Positions 25,042 to 36,460 are shown, counted from the first letter of the stretch. The stretch is 64,000 bases of DNA from Planoprotostelium fungivorum (GCA_003024175.1 MDYQ01000081.1:1-64000), one strand, 5' to 3'. Numbers and translations are program-made. The notes: generated from the sequence alone by a model not told the origin.

Positions 25042-26137
25042 ATGATTTCCCGAGAAAGGAACGAGGACGAGCAGGCAGGAAGAGCAGCAGGCAGAAATTG
25101 TCATCGTGTGAAGAGGGCAGACATGATGAGAAGGGATAAATGTCGTGGTGAGCCACAGCACTTCATCGCGGACGACTGCTTGGTTCACGTCTTTCAATCT
25201 CTCTTCTACTGGATGACTTGTCCGAGGGCACCCCGATTGAGATGGTTGGGTAAGGAGAGGAGGAGGGAACTGGCCGATCTCGCCAATGCAAGACTCGTTT
25301 GTAAGAGGTGCGTCGCACAATTGTGTACATCCTTAATTGACCAATGAAATAGGTGGAAAGAACTCATTGACACACGAACGGATATTGCAAAGAGAAGCCA
25401 TCTCGTGTTAGGATTGGCCATCGAGCGACACAGTCTCAGTGGAATGAGATATCTCTTATCTCACCCCTCTTGCGGTCCATTAGAACAAAGAACTCTAGAG
25501 CGATGTGTCTCGGCGGACTTTGTAACCGGATTACGATGTCTGATCAAGGAAGGTTCATTATCCCCCTCCTTAGAGTGAGTCCTCTTCAACACTATAATTC
25601 CTTCTCTTACGTCATATCTATACGTATCCACTCACAGTCTTTCAGTGCCATGAGCAGATGTTCATACAAAGCATTTCGAATGGTACTAGACGAGACGACG
25701 CCAGGAACACAAGGAGGTGGAGGCTGGTACGACTTCTTGAGATCAGACAAGATACGACCCAGGCACATCCTGGCTGCATTCACCAGTGAAAGACATTCGG
25801 ACATCTTAGAAGACGAGCTACTCATCAACCACTTTGGAATGGTGAGACGAAGATCATCCCACCGATTCTAACGATGAGACAGATCATCGGCACCAACTGT
25901 TACTTCTTAAAGTGGAACTTGTGGGAGATGGCATCCATCGCCGGTTTCCTCTACATCGTGCTCTTCATCGTGGGAGTCAAGGTCATGTCTTTGCCCTTCA
26001 CGTTGACACTGAAGATGGTGTGGAGCGTGGTGTCTGTGGTGACATTTATCTGGGTGGCCTGTACTTACCTCTTCCTCTTCATGCCCGTGTCATTCACCTA
26101 CAAGAGACTCCACAAGAAAGAAGAATCGAAACTGTAA
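25042..26137 (+). CDS. F-box-like protein with repeat region and C-terminal membrane segments
   Basis: The start is ATG 25042, or the in-frame ATG 25123. The N-terminus has an F-box-like pattern: FIADDCLVHVFQSLF, then RLVCKR joined by an intron to WKELIDTRTDIAK. The middle part resembles degenerate ankyrin-type helices (LVLGLAIERHSLSGMRYLL, VTGLRCLIKEGSLSPSLE, FTSERHSDILEDELL). The last exon encodes two hydrophobic helices (SIAGFLYIVLFIVGVKV and VVSVVTFIWVACTYLFLF) and a basic tail ending at TAA 26135-26137. AATAAA follows at 26148. If the parts belong together, this is a membrane-anchored F-box-like protein, which could tether an SCF ligase to a membrane; that is inference. The ankyrin/F-box gene at 61280-62772 has a similar N-terminal design. 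Confidence 0.6.
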
Positions 26138-26494
26138 AAAACGAAAGAATAAATTGCATCGAAAATTGAACGTCTCAGTCGTTTAGAGTGGGACATCAGA
26201 CACCGAGAGATGGATGATGGATGGAGAGACTGGACTCTGTGGGCTCATCGAGTTGCAGTCGCGATGATGCGAAAATGACACAAAATGAGCAGAAATTGTG
26301 GTGGCAACTACAACGCGACGATTTGTTTGGGTCGCTCATGTGATCTTCGCTCTCATTGAGCGGATTCGACAACTGTTTAAAACAAGAGCAGAAGAGGTAT
26401 CGTCCCTCATTGAATAAGTCTTAGAAGACGGACCCGTCCGTTTAAACGATTGATCATCTAATTTTGTGATGTAGGAATCGATTGAACGCGAAAG
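26138..26494. other. Short intergenic region
   Basis: About 360 bp between the F-box-like gene and CASC3. It holds the AATAAA at 26148 and presumably the CASC3 promoter. No coding or repeat signal was seen. Confidence 0.4.
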
Positions 26495-28316
26495 ATGCCG
26501 ATGAGAAGAAGGAGACAAGCGTCTCAATCTTCCGAAGATGAATTAGAGCCTGAATCACCCGTTACCTCGGAGGTGATTGCCTCGAAATGAACAGAGAATC
26601 GTAACTGAACCTTCTGAAGGAGGAGACGGATTCTCAGTCGGAAGGAGAAGGAGAAGTTGAAGAGGATCAGATCGATGATGATCCCGAAGAGGCCGAGCAA
26701 GAGGAGGTGAGATGGACTCTCGTCTCATACTTTCCACGTTCCTCTCTTTATCTTCTCTCAGGAAGACGAGCCTCAAGTGCAAATCTTAAAGGCACCATCG
26801 CGAGGTACGTCGAACCACCATCACGAAGCATCTTCTCATCCACCGAAAGGTACCCCAACGGCCGCACCTACCTCGAAAAAGTCCGGGCCGACGCCTGCCC
26901 CTCCAGTCGAAGATGAAGAGACGAGATTGAAGAGAGAGGCAGAAGAGAAGGTGAAGAAGGAGGACCCCACTTACGTCCCCACCATGGGAAGATTCTTCCT
27001 CCACGACGATCGTTACGGCGCGTCATCGGCCAACGCATTCCGTGGTAGAAGGTGAGAGGACGGCCGAGTGTATGAACTGAGAGGGGAAGGAAGGAGAACG
27101 GTGAAGGAACACAAGTGTGGCTGCACGACAAGTTTGACTCGATGAGTCTGAAGAACAAGGTGAGAGGGTGAAGAGAGAGAGGAGTGACAAGGATCAGCCG
27201 AGGAGGAGGTACAGAGAGAAACAGCCGCAGCAGCAGCCACAGGAAGTGGAAGAAGTGAAGCAGAGTAACGGAACACCGCAGCAGGTGGTACAGAAACCGG
27301 CCAAGTCCAGGAGAAATGCGAAGCCCAAGATGGAATATAGGCCAAAACAAACGGGTGACTGTCTTTCTCTGATACAATTCATTTCCATTCACTCTCCCTC
27401 ACCTCTATAAACTTTCACAATTTGTAATCAGCTGATGGAATGCAGCATCAGCCACAGCTCCCATGACGGAAGAGAAGGAGACTAAGGAGGTCATCACGGA
27501 GCAGTCTGCACCCGTTGCAGCTGCAGGACCCACACAAGGAGGCAGCAGCGATAGACAGACTCCACAGAATCAAAAGGGAGGTAAGCCCAAGAGATCCACC
27601 CCAAATCGTGAGACGAACGGTCATTCTACAACGAGCCAAGAAAACGCACCGAAGGGCAAGAGGTACTCCACTCAACGTCAGGAGGACAAGCCAGTCGAGC
27701 AGGTGGGCACAAATTTTTGGGACGATCGGTTCTGAAGGTGAACCAGGAGTCTCCCAACCAGCCTTCGTTCCAAGAGCCAGTCATCTACAATCAAAACTAT
27801 AACCAGCCAAATTTCAACAATGGGGCTCCTCCCCAAAATTATCCGGTGAGTCATCCAGAAGAGAAACAAAGACGGTTCACCTTCTACACACACAAAGGAG
27901 AAGAGAGACTGAAGGGGACACAGGTGCAGGGAATGAACAACATGTACGCTCCCCGCAGCAACTACAATCCCCACGTCCCTCCCTTCGTCCCCGATCAGCC
28001 ATACTACCCCATCTACGGTCAACCACCTCCGTACGGTTACAATCCGTACTATCCCTACCAAGGCTATCCCATGATGGATCCTTATTTTGTGCCCTATCCA
28101 CCTCCACAGGGATCACCACAGATGCACCACCACCAGCCTCCCCCTCCTCAACACAACCATCCAGAGCCTCCACGACAAGTAGCTCACGCTCCCGTGCCGA
28201 CAGAGAACGAGAGGGTGAACAAGAAGAGCAACGGAAGGCAGGAGCAGTGGCGAGTGAAGCAGTCCCATGCCATACCCATTGTCAACCCCAATCAAGCTCA
28301 AACCAACAATCAATGA
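26495..28316 (+). CDS. casc3: CASC3/MLN51/Barentsz, exon junction complex core protein
   Basis: The start MPMRRRRQASQSSEDEL (ATG 26495) is followed by strongly acidic exons. The SELOR domain, which binds eIF4A3 and RNA, is seen at about 26960-27160: DPTYVPTMGRFFLHDDRYG and, after an intron, VWLHDKFDSMSLKNK. The rest is low-complexity: Gln/Arg-rich, a disordered middle and a Pro/Tyr-rich C-terminus (PPPYGYNPYYPYQGYP, His-Gln-Pro runs) ending at TGA 28314-28316. The order of acidic N-terminus, SELOR and Pro-rich tail matches animal CASC3. With short introns in nearly every gene here, an exon junction complex is expected. It acts in nucleus and cytoplasm in mRNA localisation and nonsense-mediated decay (family knowledge). 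Confidence 0.85.
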
Positions 28317-28835
28317 ATGTTCGCTTTTGTTCTGTCTCTTCTCATCTTTCTTTCATCACAATGAAGGACATGTCCATTGTATCCCTTGTAGAGTCAGTGC
28401 GTCCACATTTCTCATTTTATTGATGATACTGTTCCATTGAGACATCATCCCTTCACCTGTTTCTGTTGCTCGTGTGGCAGCTCTGGAAGTTGATGTTGTG
28501 GTCTTCCTTTGCAATAAATTTCTTCAGCCAAGTTTGCTCAACTTGAAGCAAGAGTGTGGACAGTGGCCCTGCCAACTCTGTCCAGTTGTGGATGGATGCT
28601 ACAGAGGTAAATGCATTCCTTATCAACTGTGGAATAGTGGGCACTGATCTGAGGAAGAAAATCTAATGCAAATTGGCATCATCACAAAATTGGGGTAATT
28701 TCTGTTTGTGGATGACTGTTCTCAATATCTTCACAGGAGAGACACCATTGCCATCTAGTGTGTAATTTAAAAGTATTTCTATGATGTTAAAGAAAACATG
28801 TCAAAAAAAAAACTGGTCAGATAATGCTCAATAAC
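28317..28835. other. Left flank of repeat island, unassigned
   Basis: Downstream of CASC3. A minus-strand frame at 28644-28453 (IPQLIRNAFTSVASIHNW, LLQVEQTWLKKFIAKED) could be a decayed coding fragment, perhaps of a transposase. No family motif was seen. Confidence 0.25.
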
Positions 28836-29320
28836 TGACCTGTTTCTGACTCAGCAAACTGCGCTGATTCCAACGGTATATGTCACGGTTCACAAAAACG
28901 ATGCATATGGTGCGTGCGTTATTTTGATTTAACGCACGCGGGCCTTTATCTCTGATGGTAATGGTTGGATGGTGGTTTAGTATACATTTCTGCGTAGGTC
29001 TTACGTACCTCTCCGCGTGGGAACTGAGAAAACAGACCTGGCACCCTCCCTAAATGAGATAAGACCCTGCGTGCGTTAAATCAAAATAGCGCACGCATGG
29101 TATATTTTTCACTTTACTCTGTTACGAACGTCCGGACGAAAAAACCAAATACACCACCGTGTAGCCCAGGTGATTCTACACCTGGGTAAACTGTCATCAA
29201 TGGCCTGGCACCCTCCCTAAATGAAATATGACCTCGCGTGCGCTATTTTCAAATAACGCACGCCGCATGACCACTTATTTTCTGACCTGTTTCTGACTCA
29301 GCAAACTGCGCTGATTCCAA
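28836..29320. repeat. 38-bp direct repeats flanking a hairpin-rich block
   Basis: An exact 38-bp sequence (starting TGACCTGTTTCTGACTC) occurs at 28836-28873 and again at 29283-29320. The 409 bp between contain three copies of a 28-nt hairpin with a 10-bp stem (GCGTGCGTTA / TAACGCACGC type) and an A/T-rich 8-nt loop, at 28912-28939, 29069-29096 and 29236-29263. Another hairpin, CCCAGGTG-ATTCTA-CACCTGGG, lies at 29165-29186. Two diverged 35-40 bp direct repeats (CCTGGCACCCTCCCTAAATG) sit just before the second and third hairpins (29037 and 29204). No coding capacity. It is most likely a non-autonomous element or a tandem-duplicated structured unit. Confidence 0.85.
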
Positions 29321-29730
29321 GAAGAGGTCTTGTACATACATCACCCAAGTTGTTCATCCTCTATTATCTTTTTCCCCCCAGTCAAGAGTGAGACAGTCCA
29401 TTTATAACATTATGGAATGTTTATTTAGTTTTTGGAGATTGTTTACATCTTTGATTTCTCTTCTGTACAGTGCCGTGACATGTTAGGATCATGAGGTATG
29501 TAGTCCCATATGTCAGTTTATCCCAGTAGCACACTTGCCCCTTTTTATGTTACCAAGCAACAAATGGACAAAAGAGGGACTATTTCTCCCATTGTTTATT
29601 ATGTTTTATTACATCTCTTAGCTTCAGTACTATCCCTATCATGTCTGTCTAACTATGGATAGTATCAGTTGCCCCATCAATGCAATGTGGTTGGAAATAT
29701 AAACAGTGACGTAGTGTTTGAATCTCATGA
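29321..29730. other. AT-rich intergenic DNA
   Basis: Between the hairpin block and the second dispersed repeat. AT-rich, no coding signal. A TATA-like AATATAAACAG lies near 29697. Confidence 0.35.
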
Positions 29731-30317
29731 GATTGTGGATCTGCGTTGACATTGATCTCGATTTACATTCCTACTCTGACCTCATCATTCAGTCATGTTC
29801 GTTGTATCCGTTACAACTATTCTGCGACATGCTACTCAGAACTCATACAGAGATTGAAAGCCTGAATCGACATTAAAAATCATCTCAATCGAGATTACTC
29901 ACCACTGGTACATTCACAGAGCGTCGTCCTATTCATGATCAGTCCTAGGATTGTGTTCTTGTTTCATTTTAAACTGCGATATCATCCAATCTCATCTCCG
30001 AGATCGAAGGTCGCACGAGGAATCCACGGCGAGTCCAAATCGGCTGATCGATCTCTCTCTTGTGTGTTGTCTGTCTTTCTCGCTCGCGTGTTGTTGTTTC
30101 TCGTGTTCTCGTTTTGTTCTGTGTTGAAAAAACAAAAAAGAAGGACGCTTTATCCCGGACTTGAACCCTAGAGCCTTCGGGCCAGACACTCAAACAGGAG
30201 GCTGGGCTTCCAACTCCGCCATCGAAGCGCCCGGATTATACGAACCCAGAAAGGCCAGAAGGATCGATATGGGCGGCTTGTTTGTGATTTTTCGAATTTG
30301 GAAAATGTTTTATTGTC
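29731..30317. repeat. Dispersed repeat, copy 2
   Basis: Matches 3109-3705: the left half is diverged with small indels, the right half (from about 29985) nearly identical. It contains the tRNA-like unit at 30143-30232. No retrotransposon coding sequence adjoins it, so if the repeat is LTR-derived this copy is solitary or truncated. Confidence 0.75.
30143..30232 (-). tRNA. tRNA-like sequence, second copy
   Basis: Minus strand. Same A box (TGGCGGAGTTGG), B box (GGTTCAAGTCC) and T-run terminator as the unit at 3529-3618, with only a few differences. The variable-arm hairpin is compensated in its loop (CGAA instead of CAAA) and keeps its GCC/GGC stem. The T stem is poorly paired, so a pseudo-tRNA or tRNA-derived repeat head is more likely than a functional tRNA. 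Confidence 0.45.
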
Positions 30318-30470
30318 ACACAGCCACCCAGAGACACAGTCATGAGTGCTCTGCCTCGTCTATCTCCAGTATCTCAAAGAAATCAACGACGACGGGATGA
30401 TGAAAGGACACGGAGACAGTAAAATCTTTATTTTCAGAAGGGAAGACTAGAGTGACAGCCAACGCTGATT

Positions 30471-30722
30471 TTACAAGTTTCCTCCTCGTCTGCACAGTCG
30501 ACCAACGAAATCTTTTGCGAAGAGATGAGATGACTGGAACCAATAGACACGTTGGTAGTGCAGGCCTGCACTTGTCGAGAGGATGGCGAGAATGGAGAGT
30601 TGCATCTTAGTGGTCAAAGATCGAGAGGTCAGGCTGAGCAATGGTTGCAACAAGATCTCGAGGTAAGAGAGAAGCCTTATAGATTGGACGATCAGAGGTA
30701 GGCCGTAGAAAGAGGCCATCAC
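30471..30722 (-). CDS. Possible small hydrophobic protein
   Basis: An 83-codon frame starting MMASFYGLPLIVQSIRLLS (ATG 30722), with two hydrophobic stretches (around LEILLQPLLSLTS and MQLSILAILSTSAGL) and a basic end, RLCRRGGNL. A possible upstream exon (MPREERRIFFTLQQ, near 30830) could be joined by an intron, but the frame does not fit cleanly. AAATAAAG about 40 bp after the stop would serve as a poly(A) signal. No family recognised. Confidence 0.33.
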   Translation of the reverse strand: MMASFYGLPLIVQSIRLLSYLEILLQPLLSLTSRSLTTKMQLSILAILSTSAGLHYQRVYWFQSSHLFAKDFVGRLCRRGGNL

Positions 30723-31250
30723 ACAATGTCAATCATATGAAGATTCGAGAGACCCAGCGACTGTCAGTCGATTCCCGAGAACTCACCCCCCTTGTTGCAA
30801 AGTGAAGAAGATGCGACGTTCTTCTCGAGGCATTATCTGTAGCTGTCACACATGTGCTGCTATCGTTGCCCCTCCCGAAAGAAAATGAATTCCTGATGTG
30901 TGCGCTGGTGATCTACACCTGTTGATGTTTGCCACAAACGTCACGAATTCGCACTGCAGTGTACAATAGAAACGATACTACTTCGCCAGGAAGCCCAGCA
31001 GCGGACGACCTCTCGCGTCACACTCTGTGAGCCGATCGAGATGAGCAACGAAGCCCCTGGGGCACGAGATCTCACTGCAAAACAGAGGAGGAAACAGAGA
31101 GATTTATACTTTCAATGTTGAACAAGATTCTTGTGTCAATCATCTTCTTCTCTGTTGCAATGAAGTCCAATCCAGAGTCGAATCTGTGACACTCCTGGAG
31201 TTTGAAATATTACAGTACAATTGCTCTGTAGAGGAAACAGCAAAATTGAT
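30723..31250. other. Intergenic region upstream of UBA4
   Basis: Apart from the possible minus-strand first exon near 30830, no features are supported. It probably contains the UBA4 promoter. Confidence 0.35.
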
Positions 31251-33031
31251 ATGGCGGATCATCAAGAGGCCATTACTCGTCTGACCGAAGAGAACAATGC
31301 TCTGAAGAAACGAGTCGCAGAATTGGAAGCATTACTTGATTTGAAGAAAGAGGATGATTCTTCGCGGGCAATTGTCCCTGATTCCAGCAGTGTTGATACC
31401 CTCAATAATGCAGAAATATCCAGATATGGCCGTCAGCTCATTATGCCAGAGATTGGAATGCAAGGTGATGTGATTAACACTCCCCTCCTCAATCTTCAAT
31501 AGGACAAAAGAAGATCAAGAAGAGTTCAGTATTGATCATCGGTGCTGGTGGTTTGGGTTCACCTGTCTCTCTGTATCTTGCCGGAGCTGGCATCGGTGAC
31601 AGCATTTTCGTCTTATACGATCGTCACTGAATCTTCACAGGCAGAATTGGTATACTCGATTTTGATACAGTCGAAGCCAGCAATCTACACAGACAGGTAA
31701 CTTTTGATGCAGATGATCATGTGTCAACGTTCCGTGTAGGTGATCCACAAAGAATCAAGTGTGGGGATTCCAAAGGCGATATCGGCCGGAAGAGCCATTC
31801 GAGAGTGAGGGAAGAAGTTGTTCGTTGATTGATTGTGATCACAGGTTCAATTCCCTGGTCAAAGTGGAAGAACATGTCACGGCCTTCACTACAGACAACG
31901 CCCTCGGTCTCGTATCTCGATATGACATCATCGTAGACGCCACAGATAACGTGGCAACCAGGTGAAGAATGTCACCATCACGATCGGAATCATCTCAATC
32001 ATCATGCAGGTACCTCATCAATGACGCCTGCGTCTTATCCAACAAACCACTCGTATCCGCTGCCGCTTTACGTATGGACGGACAGGTGATGATGTTGACG
32101 AGATCATCGCATCCTGACCCATGAGATCAGGTCACCGTCTACCATCACAACGGAGGGCCCTGCTATCGCTGCCTCTACCCTTCACCTCCCCCCGCAGAAA
32201 CTGTCACAGATTGTTCGAACGGTGGCGTGTTGGGTGTCGTACCGGGAATCGTGGGCTGCATCCAAGCTTTGGAAGTCATCAAGATCGCCGCGGGTGATGA
32301 TCATGAGACAGACCGACAGACACTGAAGGGAGCAGGGACTGGAGAGAGTATGTCTCAGAAGCTCCTCTTGTTCGACGGCATGAGCCCCAGGTACACCATG
32401 GTGAAGCTTCGTCCCAGAAACAAAGAGTGTGCGGTCTGCGGTGATTCACCTTCCGTCACCGGTCTCATCGATTACAAGTCGTTTTGTGGATCCTCTTACG
32501 ATGACAAGGTGATCCATCATCATGATGATGTCGGATGAGTCATCGCGTACAGCCGTGTACCAGATCCATTTTGGATGCCTCCCTGTCTGTGTCTTGCGAG
32601 GTGAATGGTCGATGAGAATTGGAATCTGATGAGCGGTAGGACTACGTCGCTCATCTGAAGGGAGGAGAAGAGTTTGTGCTGTTGGACGTGAGAGAACCCG
32701 TGCAGTATGACATCTGCTCTCTACCTCAATCAAAGAGTGAGTCGTGCAGAGAGATCGGAAGACTCAAGTATCGCAGATGTATCACTGCACGACATGAAGA
32801 GAGATCCTGCGATCATCACAGATATGATCTCTGACAAGGACAAGAAAGGTGAGGGGAGAGATTTCAGATGCATCACTGATGTTGGCAGTCTTCTGTCTGT
32901 GTCGGAGGGGCAATGACTCGCAATCGGCAGTCAAGTTCATGAAGGAACTGGGATACACGAACGTCTTCAACATTTCCGGTGGTCTTTCATCTTGGAGCAA
33001 GGACATTGATCCCAATTTTCCTGTCTATTAA
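31251..33031 (+). CDS. uba4: UBA4/MOCS3, E1-like sulfurtransferase
   Basis: Adenylates and thiolates Urm1 and MOCS2A, for tRNA wobble-uridine thiolation and molybdopterin synthesis (family knowledge). ATG 31251 ([16 protein letters not shown]) gives a short coiled coil as in human MOCS3, then [16 protein letters not shown]. The adenylation domain shows the nucleotide loop [22 protein letters not shown] and DATDNVATR. Catalytic Cys is in [15 protein letters not shown]. The zinc Cys pairs are CYRCLYP and CAVCGD. The C-terminal rhodanese domain starts near 32640 ([15 protein letters not shown]) and has the active-site loop CRRGNDSQ. It ends [21 protein letters not shown] at TAA 33029-33031. About eight short introns; some intron/exon borders around 31780 and 32540 were not resolved. 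Confidence 0.92.
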
Positions 33032-33204
33032 AATGACAGTGTCATATGTGAATTCTCATTAGTGTGAATTTTGTCTTTAGATGTTCATGGGCTGTTCACT
33101 TCCTTCTTCTGTTGAGAAATAAACACAAAGAGAAACGAAGCAAACACAGAAACGGGGAATTCAATAATTATTCGCGTGTTGAGAATTTCGTTCGGTTGCG
33201 CATC

Positions 33205-34343
33205 ATGCCACCCGTATTGGTCGGGGGCAACCCTGTAGCCATTCCTGAGGTGACGATGGACGTAATAGCCAGTCGGATCGCCGCCATCGGTGCCACATTC
33301 AGTGTAATCAGCGGACTCCTCCTCATATCCCTCATCGTATACTTTCGCAAGTGGAGAAACACTGCAGGAAGGCTTCTCCTCTGCCTCTTTATTTCCGATT
33401 TTATACAAGTGTGTACTCCAATGTTTTGTCTAGTGGTTGATCGATGCAGTCATTCAGCACGTCCCTCAGCTACGCTTGGTGGTCGACGGGGCCACAACTC
33501 GGCACAACATGTAACGCACAAGCTTGGATGCAATCGATTGGGGATATGGCCAGCATTTCTGCCCTTTCGAATCTCGCAATCCATCTACTCATTGCTATCT
33601 TCAGAGGAAAACACAATTCGAGATTAGAAGTTCTGGCATACATCACCACCTTTGTCATTCCGATCCTCTTCGCTGGCATAGGATATGCAATATACAACCG
33701 CTCAGACCAACCGTATTGGTCTCCCAATGGCGGATGGCGAGTGGATCTCAACTACCATCTGCATAATCTCATCGTTTCTCAGGTGCTGGATCTCCTCAGA
33801 GCACCCGTTGGCCCGTTACATCTTCTTTTACCTCTGGGTTGTTATTGTCTTCTTCGTCTTATTGATCTTGTATGGAACCATCATCTATCGTCTATCCAAG
33901 AGATCGGTCCTGCAGAGCAACACACTCGTCAACATGAAGAGGAATAGCACTCTGAGGAAAATGTTTGGGTGAGGCATCTCTTACGTCTCATCGTCATGTT
34001 GCAACGCCGACGTCCATCAGATTTCCCATTGTCTTCCTGGCAGTGTATGCACCCATCGCCACCGTTCGTATAATCGTGGATTTGAATCGAGGAAGGATCC
34101 AGCCGCCAGGTGAGAACACGGCAAGATCACCCTCATCATCTTCTGATTCGATGGATGACACTCACATCATCAGATTGGTTAGTTGGTACATCGACGTTAG
34201 TGTATTCGTTATCCGGATTTTTGAACGCTGTGATCTATGGAATGACGAGGACAAAGATGTTCACCAAGAGGACGAAAGAGCAGTCCAGCAGAGAGAGACA
34301 GATTCGGTCTTACGGCAGTTACGATAACGTACAATGGGAATAA
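33205..34343 (+). CDS. Seven-transmembrane receptor, cAMP-receptor-like (class E)
   Basis: The start MPPVLVGGNPVAIPEV (ATG 33205) is followed by a first helix (IGATFSVISGLLLISLIVYF), then RKWRNTAGRLLLCLFISDFIQ, a loop/TM2 pattern typical of cAMP-receptor-like (Crl) and related fungal/amoebozoan GPCRs. Further helices are in SIGDMASISALSNLAIHLLI, VLAYITTFVIPILFAGIGY, FYLWVVIVFFVLLILYGTI, VFLAVYAPIATVRIIVDL and LVYSLSGFLNAVIYGMT. The cytosolic tail is basic and Ser-rich. The stop TAA 34341-34343 overlaps AATAAA. Four short introns. The ligand cannot be told from the sequence. Confidence 0.65.
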
Positions 34344-34494
34344 AGAGAGTAGAGAAGGATCGTCGCTCCTTCTATAGATGCAACACCATTTCACATCATC
34401 TTCGAGTGCTATTGTGATGGTGGAAGAATGGACAATTTCACGACGACTGTGACAGTTCGTGTTGGTTTGCGAATCTCCGCACGGCTGATATACG

Positions 34495-35474
34495 ATGACC
34501 ATCGACACGGAGTCGAGCGCTCTTCTGTCTCCGTATCCGGTGGAAGATGACCCTCTCAAAGGTGGGACTGGTCTAGATTGATGAGGCTGACCCGAAATCT
34601 CAGCACTCAAATCAGACTCTTGTCAGACGGATCCGCATATCGAAGAGACTCTATATGAGGAAGATGAATACCATACAGTCCGTCTCGGAGATGAAATGTA
34701 TGGCTCGACGCTGCACAGAATCGCCGTCTTCTTCTTTCTATTCATGGGATGGTGGCTGTTCGTATTCATTCCAATCTGCGCTCTCTTCAGATATATTGAG
34801 AGGAGATTGCCTCCCCTGTGGATCGCCATTCTCCTTCTCCTTCAATTGGGAGGACTCTTAGACATGTCAGCAGACGCCTTCTATCTCATAGAGGTGTGAT
34901 ACAAGATGTGATATCTTTCAACATCGCCTTATCCTCTTTTCAGCTCCTCATCCATCGGACCATCCAATATCATTACACGAGTGTCGCCCTCTTTGGAATC
35001 TCTACATTCATCTCCCTCATCGCCTTCGGCTTGTGGTGCGCGCTGACACCGAAGAAGGCATCTTCAAGTTCTAGACAAGAGTACTCGCCTCTCTGCTGTT
35101 TCTTCTACGGAGGTAGTGATGGTGGTGGCAGCGGTGGTGGCGATGCTGGTGCCGGCATCTGTTTCGTCATCGTCATCTGTTTCTTAGCTTTCAAGGTGAG
35201 AAGAGAGACAGATGCATGGACTCATCGAGACAGTTTATTCTCTTACTGATGAGAGCCTTTACGGTTGTGTGGACGCTGTCCATCGTCTTGCTCAGAAAGG
35301 GATTCTCAAAGGAAGACATACTGTGGATACAGGTGAGAGGGTGGATTGGAAGGGACTGAAAGAGGGAAGGGAATCGGTACGTTCATGCTGGTCGATGTCT
35401 TGACGTGCTCTCTGCCGATTTGTGTCATGAGCGTTCTAGAATGGTATCAAGGACATGGAGTTGATCAGAAGTGA
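34495..35474 (+). CDS. Multipass membrane protein, family not recognised
   Basis: The start MTIDTESSALLSPYPVEDDPL (ATG 34495) opens an acidic cytosolic-type N-terminus of about 50 residues. Hydrophobic segments follow: RIAVFFFLFMGWWLFVFIPI, LWIAILLLLQLGGLLDM, SVALFGISTFISLIAFGLW, GAGICFVIVICFLAF, AFTVVWTLSIVLL and FMLVDVLTCSLPICVM. Between the third and fourth lies a Gly-rich loop (GGSDGGGSGGGDAG). It ends LEWYQGHGVDQK at TGA 35472-35474. Five exons with consistent frames. The position just after a GPCR and the six or so helices raise the possibility of a small transporter or receptor, but no motif supports a named family. Confidence 0.6.
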
Positions 35475-35843
35475 GTCAAATGATCATAACAGAACGAAAG
35501 ATCTTGATTCGTTTCAATGATACATCATCCATCGTATGTCTGAGAGGGGAATGACGGTGATGCAGTTTCGTCATTATCAAATGTTCAGCCCTCCTGGTCG
35601 ATCTGATAACAGCGTGTTATCTGATATTTTATTGTGTATTAAACCCAAGAAGGAACAAAGAAGTGATCGTTGTATGATAAAGAAGAAGGGACGACGTTGT
35701 TTATTTCTTAAAAAAGGATTATGCCCGAAAAATCGCTCTATCTACAACGCATGTGTCTCATCGTTCGACGAAAGAGTTTCTCTTCCTCATCAGGAGGAAG
35801 ATCATCGGAGAAGAGAAAGGGAGGAACACATACACGAGTTGAC
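35475..35843. other. Intergenic region / RBX1 5' leader
   Basis: About 370 bp between the membrane-protein gene and RBX1. It contains one copy of the ATCTACAACG motif (35741-35750). Nothing else seen. Confidence 0.35.
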
Positions 35844-36387
35844 ATGTCCGACGAAGAGGGAGACGAAGTTGAGAAGATGGAGGAGGATCCCAAAGAGGAG
35901 AAGAAGGCACCCAAAGTCACTACTTTCCCTATACCCAAGGATAAACCGAGATTTGAGATTAAGAAATGGCAAGCGGTGACTCTGTGGTCGTGGGGTGAAC
36001 TATTGGATGCCGTATGATCTCTCACATTTTCTTCAGACATTGATAACGAGAACTGCGCCATCTGCAAAGAACGTATTCAGGAACTCTGTGAGATGTTGAA
36101 ACAAATTGTTCAAACATTCTAACGTCATGATCAGGCATAGATTGTCAACTCAACAGTATCGGTGAGTCTGGAAAGGATTGTACTGTCGCATGGGGTGCTT
36201 GCAACGTGAGTCACTATTCTTTTCTTCTTCAAACTGATCCGACGAAGCATGCATTCCACCTGCATTGTATATCGCGTTGGCTGAAACAGAGAGATGTATG
36301 CCCGTTAGGTGAGTGACTCACAATTTTGTAATACGACTCATCCAATCAGACCTCACGTCATGGACTTTCCAGAAGTATGGACATTAG
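35844..36387 (+). CDS. rbx1: RBX1/ROC1 RING-H2 subunit of cullin-RING ligases
   Basis: The RING subunit recruits E2-ubiquitin to cullin ligases including SCF. Acidic N-terminus [15 protein letters not shown] (ATG 35844), then the cullin-binding strand [15 protein letters not shown]. The RING-H2 has [43 protein letters not shown] and the family-typical end WTFQKYGH before TAG 36385-36387. All zinc ligands are present. Intron phases join the four Cys/His segments cleanly. It could work with the F-box-like proteins found elsewhere in this window (25042-26137 and 61280-62772) through SCF complexes; that link is inferred from family roles only. Confidence 0.95.
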
Positions 36388-36460
36388 GACCAGTGTATCT
36401 AGGAGATAAACGTCTTTTGTTGATCTTCACCTCACTCTTTTGGTCATCGAATTCCATCCA

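Noticed and set aside
28836-29320. CRISPR-like array
   Set aside because: Only two exact 38-bp repeats and three hairpins, no regular spacers, no cas genes, and a eukaryotic context.
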